Shown: piece by piece, positions 59,311-64,000 of the stretch
Layout: every line of letters begins with the position of its first letter
How positions within the stretch are numbered: position 1 is the first letter of the stretch
From: Pseudomonadota bacterium
GTDB taxonomy: Bacteria; Pseudomonadota; Gammaproteobacteria; Burkholderiales; Methylophilaceae
Assembly (NCBI GenBank): GCA_029556915.1
Contig: JAKQIT010000060.1
Span: 124,001-188,000 of the forward strand
DNA: 64,000 bases
Direction: 5' to 3'
Translations under genes and position numbers: made by a program
The notes under the pieces: generated by a model
What the model saw: only the letters and a program-made list of their open reading frames with translations
Database searches by the model: none
Told to the model about the DNA's origin: nothing

Positions 59311-60054
59311 ATGTTTAAAAAAATAGATGCTTTTAATTTGTGTGAACAACTCGCACAGTTTGGTTTATGGCTAAAACTCGTTTTGCCAGCAGTGTTATTT
59401 GCAATGTGGATGGTTTGGGGGTACGCCAACACATCATGGGACATGCATTTAACGAATTTATTTTTTGATGCGCAACATCAGCAGTTTTATTTAAGGCATC
59501 AGTCTTTTCTCAGTGATTTTATGCATGTTGGCTTGAAGTGGTTGATGGTTGCCGTTGCGCTGTTGAGTTTCATGTTAGGGGTTTTGGCATATAAGTTAAA
59601 AGTGCTTAAGCCAATTCAGCGACCTTTGTTTTGGGCGTTTGCGGGCACGGTTGTATCTTCAAGTACGGTGGCAATGCTCAAGCATTCTAGTATGCATGGA
59701 TGTCCATGGGATTTAGCGATATATGGCGGTGACTTACCCTATTTACCGTTATTTTCCAGTTTGCCGGATGGTGTTCAAGCGGGAGCGTGCTTTCCTGCAG
59801 GCCACCCTTCTGGTGGGTTTGCCTTAATGGCTTTTTATTTTGCATTTAGACAAATAAAGCCGCAGTTTGCAGTTGGTATGTTGTGGTTGGGTGTGTTTTT
59901 TGGGTTGGCGATGGGCTTTGCGCAAGTAATGCGCGGCGCACATTTTTTATCACACGTATTGTGGAGCGGCTGGGTGGTATGGGTGGCTTTGCTATTACTT
60001 TATTTAATGTGGCCGCCAATCAAAGTGGGCACAAACAGCAATGAGATTTTTTAG
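59311..60054 (+). CDS. PAP2-family membrane phosphatase
   Basis: 247 residues with five to six membrane helices. The PAP2 phosphatase motifs are present in order: KHSSMHGCPWD (Lys region), CFPAGHPSGGF (the PSGH motif as GHPSG) and MRGAHFLSHVLWSG (motif three with His). This group, like LpxE or the PgpB relatives, dephosphorylates lipid A, undecaprenyl or phosphatidylglycerol phosphates in the periplasm. It lies 21 bases before an LTA-synthase-like gene; the pair is a common LPS-decoration arrangement. Confidence 0.86.
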   Translation: MFKKIDAFNLCEQLAQFGLWLKLVLPAVLFAMWMVWGYANTSWDMHLTNLFFDAQHQQFYLRHQSFLSDFMHVGLKWLMVAVALLSFMLGVLAYKLKVLKPIQRPLFWAFAGTVVSSSTVAMLKHSSMHGCPWDLAIYGGDLPYLPLFSSLPDGVQAGACFPAGHPSGGFALMAFYFAFRQIKPQFAVGMLWLGVFFGLAMGFAQVMRGAHFLSHVLWSGWVVWVALLLLYLMWPPIKVGTNSNEIF

Positions 60055-60075
60055 TTTATATTTAGATTGATATTT

Positions 60076-62019
60076 ATGCAAAAAAAAGCAACTGGGGGAG
60101 CAGCAAAAACGCTGCCATTTTTCGGATATACAGCGATCATTGCGCTAAGTATTTGGCTGATATTGCGTGTAGTGCTTGCGCTGGATGTTGGCTTAGGCAA
60201 TATGCAGCTAGGTGAGATGATGGGGGCTTTTGCCAAAGGTTTATGGTTTGACCTAGCAACACTCGCTTATTTTGTAGTGCCATGGTTGCTACTGTCTCTG
60301 CTAATGCCAAATCGCTGGCGGACGAAAGCTTGGGTCAATAAATTACGCTGGGTGATGATGTTTTTAGTGACATTTGGCCTTATTTTTGGGGCGGTTTCTG
60401 AGTATATTTTTTGGCAAGAATTCACTACCCGCTTTAATTTTATTGCGGTGGATTATCTCATTTATACCAATGAGGTCATTGGCAATATCCGTGAATCTTA
60501 CCCTGTGCCGCTGATATTGTTAGTGATTGCCTTAGTGGTTGTGGCTATTTTGTATGGCGCAAGCAAATGGATGCATTTTGAAACTGCACCTAAGTCTAAC
60601 AAAAGTAAATTTGCTATGTTGGCTGTGGCGATGGGATTGCCCGTGATGAGTTACCAAACCGCCAATGTGGACCAAATGGAATTTAGTAAAAACGCGTATG
60701 TAAATGAGTTGGCAGGCAATGGCTTATTTAGTTTTTCTGCCGCCGCGCGCCGCAATGAGCTTGACTACGACAAGTTTTATAAAACCATTGCCCAACAAAA
60801 AGCAGATGATATTTTGAAAAAAAATGGTTTGGAACGCCAGCCATTATCTGTTGTGCTAAAAAGAACGAATACATCGATAGAACAGCCAGAAATTGGCCCA
60901 TTTAAACGTCGCCCTAAAAATGTAATCTTGATTTCAGTAGAGAGTTTATCGGCAGATTTTTTAGGTGTTTATGGTAACAAAGAAAATCTAACGCCAAACC
61001 TTGATAAATTAGCGACTGAAAGTTTGGTTTTTGACAAAATATTTGCCACTGGCACGCGCACAGTGCGTGGCTTGGATGCGTTATCGTTGGGCACACCGCC
61101 AATTCCTGGCCAAGCGATTGTGCACCGACCCAATAATGAGCATTTAGCCACTGTGGGGGAATTTTTAGAAGCGCAGGGCTACATTACGTTTTTTATTTAC
61201 GGTGGTTATGGCGTGTTTGATAACATGAACAATTACTTTAGAGGCAATGATTACAAAGTGATTGACCGCACAGATTTTGATCCATCAAGCATACAGAGCG
61301 AAAACGTTTGGGGTGTGGACGATGAAAGTTTATTTTATAACGCCATTGGGCAGTTTGATGGTGCGGCTAAAACTGACAAGCCATTTTTTGCGCATATTAT
61401 GACTACATCAAATCACCGCCCCTATACTTTCCCTGAAGGCAAAATCGACTTGCCGCAGGGTAAACGTGCAGGTGCGGTGAAATATACCGATTACGCCATT
61501 GGGCAACTGATTGAAAGCGCTAAATCTAAACCTTGGTTTAAAGACACCCTATTTATTATCGTCGCCGATCATTGCTCATCCGCCGCTGGTAAAACCAAAT
61601 TGCCTGTTAATAAATATCACATTCCGCTCATTTTTTACGCGCCCGATATGTTGCCCGCTGGCCACTATCCACGTATGGCCAGCCAAATTGATATTGCACC
61701 AACTATATTAGATTTGTTAGGCGCAAAAGGTGACGATCACTTTTTTGGCCAAGCCTTGTTTGAAGAGCCAGAGCAGCAAACTGCACCGCGTGCTTTTATC
61801 AGCAATTATCAAGAGTTGGGGTATTACAAAAATGATACCTTAATTGTACTTAGCCCCAAGCAAAAAACCGAGGCGTTTAAGGTTGACCCAATAACACTGG
61901 AGTCAACGCCAACCGCAATGGATGAAACCTTGTTGAATGAGGCCATCGCTTATTATCAAACTGCTAGCAGGGCGTATAAAAGTGGCGCGTTAAAAGAAGC
62001 TGAAAATCTAAACCCTTAA
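60076..62019 (+). CDS. LTA synthase-family phosphoglycerol/phosphoethanolamine transferase, second paralogue
   Basis: 647 residues from ATG 60076; an upstream TTG adds three. Five N-terminal helices, then the sulfatase-fold domain: VILISVESLSADF (metal Glu), IFATGTRTVRG (nucleophile Thr) and IVADHCSSAAG (metal Asp/His), with FGQALF at the end. It is the same family as the protein encoded at 22290 and shares the TGTR-VRG core. With the upstream PAP2 gene, the likely role is to replace a phosphate on a periplasmic lipid with phosphoethanolamine or phosphoglycerol. Confidence 0.85.
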   Translation: MQKKATGGAAKTLPFFGYTAIIALSIWLILRVVLALDVGLGNMQLGEMMGAFAKGLWFDLATLAYFVVPWLLLSLLMPNRWRTKAWVNKLRWVMMFLVTFGLIFGAVSEYIFWQEFTTRFNFIAVDYLIYTNEVIGNIRESYPVPLILLVIALVVVAILYGASKWMHFETAPKSNKSKFAMLAVAMGLPVMSYQTANVDQMEFSKNAYVNELAGNGLFSFSAAARRNELDYDKFYKTIAQQKADDILKKNGLERQPLSVVLKRTNTSIEQPEIGPFKRRPKNVILISVESLSADFLGVYGNKENLTPNLDKLATESLVFDKIFATGTRTVRGLDALSLGTPPIPGQAIVHRPNNEHLATVGEFLEAQGYITFFIYGGYGVFDNMNNYFRGNDYKVIDRTDFDPSSIQSENVWGVDDESLFYNAIGQFDGAAKTDKPFFAHIMTTSNHRPYTFPEGKIDLPQGKRAGAVKYTDYAIGQLIESAKSKPWFKDTLFIIVADHCSSAAGKTKLPVNKYHIPLIFYAPDMLPAGHYPRMASQIDIAPTILDLLGAKGDDHFFGQALFEEPEQQTAPRAFISNYQELGYYKNDTLIVLSPKQKTEAFKVDPITLESTPTAMDETLLNEAIAYYQTASRAYKSGALKEAENLNP

Positions 62020-62070
62020 GTGAATATTTAGTCATTTTTTAGTTCATTTTAAGCACACATTGTTTGACCA

Positions 62071-62122
62071 CCTCTGTAAGCCACTATCCATGCGGCTTCC
62101 AGAGGCATAAATTTCTCTCGGG
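62071..62122 (+). repeat. Dispersed palindromic repeat, copy 10
   Basis: CCTCTGTAAGCC, loop ACTATCCATGC, GGCTTCCAGAGG, then CATAAATTTCTCTCGGG. It lies between convergent genes and is close to the family consensus. Confidence 0.92.
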
Positions 62123-62147
62123 CGTTTTGCTTATATCAAAATAGCAA

Positions 62148-62639
62148 TTATTCTGCGCATTTAATGGCAGGTTTTTGCGTGCTTAAAGTGTTGTCATCAA
62201 GCCACAAAATTGCTTTTACACGTGCATCTACTTTGCAGGCATCCACATAACCAATCGCACCTTGTGTGCTAGCTACATAACGTAAAACAGCTTCTTCAGA
62301 TTGCACACTGTAAGGCGGGCTGGTGCCATGAAAATAGAGGCCATTCCAATAATTGGTTTGTTCGGCAGGCAGGTTGCCCAAAACAGTTTTTGAAAAAATC
62401 AGGCGCAGTGGATGTTCAGCATGTAAATTGACCGGATGTATGCGTAATCCACCCTGCCAATATTGTTTTTTGCGCCAATAAATAAGGCTTAAATCTTCAG
62501 CCAACATCGATTTTGCGCTGGTAATTTCTGCGTTACTTGCAATCACCACGGCAATTGAGCGCGTTTCGTCCGCCAAGCTTGCAGGGGCATGCAGCAGGGC
62601 ACTAAAAAGCAAACTAAGGGTTAATAGCGTCTTCAGCAT
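62148..62639 (-). CDS. Small PstS-like periplasmic protein
   Basis: 163 residues with signal peptide (LLTLSLLFSALLHAPASLADE). It looks like a shortened phosphate-binding-protein fold: SAKSMLAEDLSLIYWRKKQYW, then LRLIFSKTVLGNLPAEQTNYW, EEAVLRYVASTQGAIGYVD. Full PstS proteins are about 320 residues, so this keeps roughly one lobe. The start overlaps the stop of the porin gene by one base, so both are in one transcript. Likely a periplasmic sensor or binding partner; ligand unknown. Confidence 0.72.
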   Translation of the reverse strand: MLKTLLTLSLLFSALLHAPASLADETRSIAVVIASNAEITSAKSMLAEDLSLIYWRKKQYWQGGLRIHPVNLHAEHPLRLIFSKTVLGNLPAEQTNYWNGLYFHGTSPPYSVQSEEAVLRYVASTQGAIGYVDACKVDARVKAILWLDDNTLSTQKPAIKCAE

Positions 62640-63631
62640 TAAAATAAAATCGCATAAGAACCAACAAAACCGCGCGGTGCGTCAGGCAGATTGCCCGAGC
62701 CGCCCACAAATTCAAGCTTAAGTCGTTGGTTTGGTTTGATTTGTTTAGCTGCACCCACTAGCCAGCGTTCAGCCGTGCCGTCGCGCTGGCTTTGAAAAGT
62801 TTCTAATCTTGCTAGCGCAACCCAATCATGACTAAGCTGGTAGGCCGATTGCAAAAAGGCACCGCTACCACCATCGTTGCCATCTTTCGTAAAGCGAAAA
62901 TAACCTTCGCCACTGAGTTCAAGACGGTCAATTTGCTTGAGAAAATCTAAGCCAACAAGGCGGTAACTTGGCGAGCGCGGTTCGGTTTCACGCAGGGTCA
63001 TGAGTGTTAAGCCAATATTGGCGCTGTTGTTTAGCGTAAACCGCGCACCAGCTACATCACGAAAACGAATTTCATCGTCATCATGAATTTGGTCTTTTAA
63101 GGTTTCTATAAAAAAGGTGTATTCAAATGCCTGATGTTGCATGGGCATACTGCCGTAAAACATAAGACCGTTAGTAGAAGCTGGAAATAAACGATTTGTC
63201 ACTAGCGGGCGTGTGCTTGTCCACACGAGCGGGGCAGCGTGGAGCAAGTTCCACCGTCCAGCAGGCGTTAAAAAACGCCCTGCGCGTAAATTGAGTTTTT
63301 CAGATAGGTTGTAGTCAACATAAAGCCGCTCTAAATCAAAGTAAGTATCTTTGCTGTTAAAGCGTTTATCTTCGTTCCATGCAATAGGGCGCTCTAGCTC
63401 TAGCTCGCTAAAAAACTTAAAGCGACTGTCACCCTCCCAACGCACAATCAAGCTAATATCATCAATGGCGGCTTCTACCGAGCTATTGCGCGGCACGGTA
63501 ATGCTGGCACTGGCATAGCCACCCATGCTAAAGCCATCCAACAAAGTCGGGGCGGTTTCAGGCTCTTGTGCAAATGCTGGCTTGCATAGCAGTAAGAGGC
63601 TGGTTACACTGATAAAAATGATTTTTTTCAT
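62639..63631 (-). CDS. Porin-like outer-membrane protein
   Basis: 330 residues from ATG 63631, giving signal peptide MKKIIFISVTSLLLLCKPAFA. The mature part has alternating beta strands, including FKFFSELELERPI, LERLYVDYNLSEKLNLRAGR and a C-terminal LKLEFVGGSGNLP...VGSYAILF with a terminal Phe, as in outer-membrane barrels. The segment NLRAGRFLTPAG is typical of phosphate-porin-like relatives (recollection). It is co-transcribed with the small PstS-like gene and divergent from a membrane sensor. Confidence 0.78.
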   Translation of the reverse strand: MKKIIFISVTSLLLLCKPAFAQEPETAPTLLDGFSMGGYASASITVPRNSSVEAAIDDISLIVRWEGDSRFKFFSELELERPIAWNEDKRFNSKDTYFDLERLYVDYNLSEKLNLRAGRFLTPAGRWNLLHAAPLVWTSTRPLVTNRLFPASTNGLMFYGSMPMQHQAFEYTFFIETLKDQIHDDDEIRFRDVAGARFTLNNSANIGLTLMTLRETEPRSPSYRLVGLDFLKQIDRLELSGEGYFRFTKDGNDGGSGAFLQSAYQLSHDWVALARLETFQSQRDGTAERWLVGAAKQIKPNQRLKLEFVGGSGNLPDAPRGFVGSYAILF

Positions 63632-63685
63632 GATGCACACCATTAACGCATGTCAATTCAAAATGAACGACTATTGTCTCACTAA

Positions 63686-64000
63686 ATGTTAAAAAAACCG
63701 CTAACCGTTAAGCAATTGCTGTTGCTGGCTTTTTTGCTCGCTGGGTTGTTGCCGGCGATGCTGGTGAGTTTTTTGAGCTTTTATCAAGCCAGAGTCGCGC
63801 TTAAAAAAGAAATCAGCCGCGATATGCAGACCTTAAGCAATACGGTGGCAAATCATGTTGAGGGCATGCTATTTGAACGTTTTCATAATGTGCACTCATG
63901 GAGCAAGCTGGCCGTGATGCAAGAAATTCAGATTGGCGATGTGGATAAACGTCTTGCTAATTTTTTGCAAGAGTCGGTGCGTAGTTATGGAGGTGTATAT
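63686..64000 (+). CDS. Membrane sensor protein, N-terminal part
   Basis: The first 105 codons only, from ATG 63686. A strong N-terminal helix (LLLLAFLLAGLLPAMLVSFL) is followed by a long periplasmic helix (FYQARVALKKEISRDMQTLS) and ERFHNVHSWSKLAVMQEIQIGD, the start of a Cache-type sensing domain. The output domain (histidine kinase, GGDEF or chemoreceptor) lies beyond the window. It is divergent from the porin operon by 55 bases, so it may sense a ligand of those periplasmic proteins. Confidence 0.75.
   Translation, partial: MLKKPLTVKQLLLLAFLLAGLLPAMLVSFLSFYQARVALKKEISRDMQTLSNTVANHVEGMLFERFHNVHSWSKLAVMQEIQIGDVDKRLANFLQESVRSYGGVY

Noticed and set aside
1965-62122. CRISPR array
   Set aside because: The repeats are palindromic, dispersed over 60 kb and not separated by uniform spacers; no cas genes are present.

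Overview
The window reads as part of an AT-rich betaproteobacterial chromosome, most likely from the Methylophilaceae (Methylotenera-like). That placement is an inference from gene content: glnK-amtB, a long 6-phosphogluconate dehydrogenase, an exosortase-type PEP-CTERM protein with a sigma-54 promoter, and betaproteobacterial-looking MltA, ApaG, RluB-like and UppP proteins. No rRNA, tRNA, CRISPR array, transposase or phage gene was seen.

Region by region. 1-1963: the end of a PII gene, amtB, then an apparent stand-alone nitrogen-controlled small RNA unit (NtrC-like site, sigma-54 promoter, terminator). 2074-27227: a very long block of plus-strand genes in three segments. Segment one (2109-14623) starts with an ArsR-type repressor and encodes an Aas acyltransferase/acyl-ACP synthetase, an M28 peptidase, a YiiX-like cysteine hydrolase, an amidohydrolase, DUF2145, an alpha/beta hydrolase, DUF2339 and DUF3999. 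Segment two (14860-22136) is preceded by a copy of the same 21-bp promoter/operator and encodes an LplT-like transporter, a fatty acid hydroxylase, a ketosynthase fused to a heme-oxygenase-like diiron (HDO) domain and three proteins of unknown function. Segment three (22290-27227) encodes an LTA-synthase-like transferase, a glycosidase-like/kinase fusion and a DUF6882-like protein. I infer a co-regulated envelope-lipid system.

27231-50562: mostly housekeeping and envelope genes (mltA, apaG, a dienelactone hydrolase, nhaR-like, hpf, htpX, yqhA, an AI-2E family permease, terC, gnd, an AlkA-like glycosylase, a NodB-like deacetylase, an MFS permease, a PEP-CTERM protein, a Sel1-SLT transglycosylase, mutY, asmA, uppP, a YidB-like gene, an RluB-like gene). 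A probable thiG 3' remnant lies in front of apaG. 50797-54873: a TPP-riboswitch-controlled thiamine uptake locus (TonB receptor, thiamine-binding protein, PnuT-like transporter, convergent kinase). 55200-59082: a minus-strand four-gene set (SDR, stand-alone HDO protein, AMP-ligase, thermostable-hemolysin family protein). 59311-62019: a PAP2 phosphatase and a second LTA-synthase-like transferase. 62148-64000: a small PstS-like periplasmic protein, a porin-like protein and the start of a divergent membrane sensor.

Ten copies of a dispersed palindromic repeat (12-bp arms, 11-base loop, AT-rich tail) punctuate the window. Two are long forms with an extra hairpin, and one is read through as the signal-peptide region of a gene. 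The strongest leads are the ArsR-linked KS-HDO lipid locus, the second HDO locus, the sigma-54 small RNA, the repeat-derived signal peptide and the thiamine riboswitch/thiG-remnant pair. All functional statements rest on reading motifs by eye; no database search was possible.
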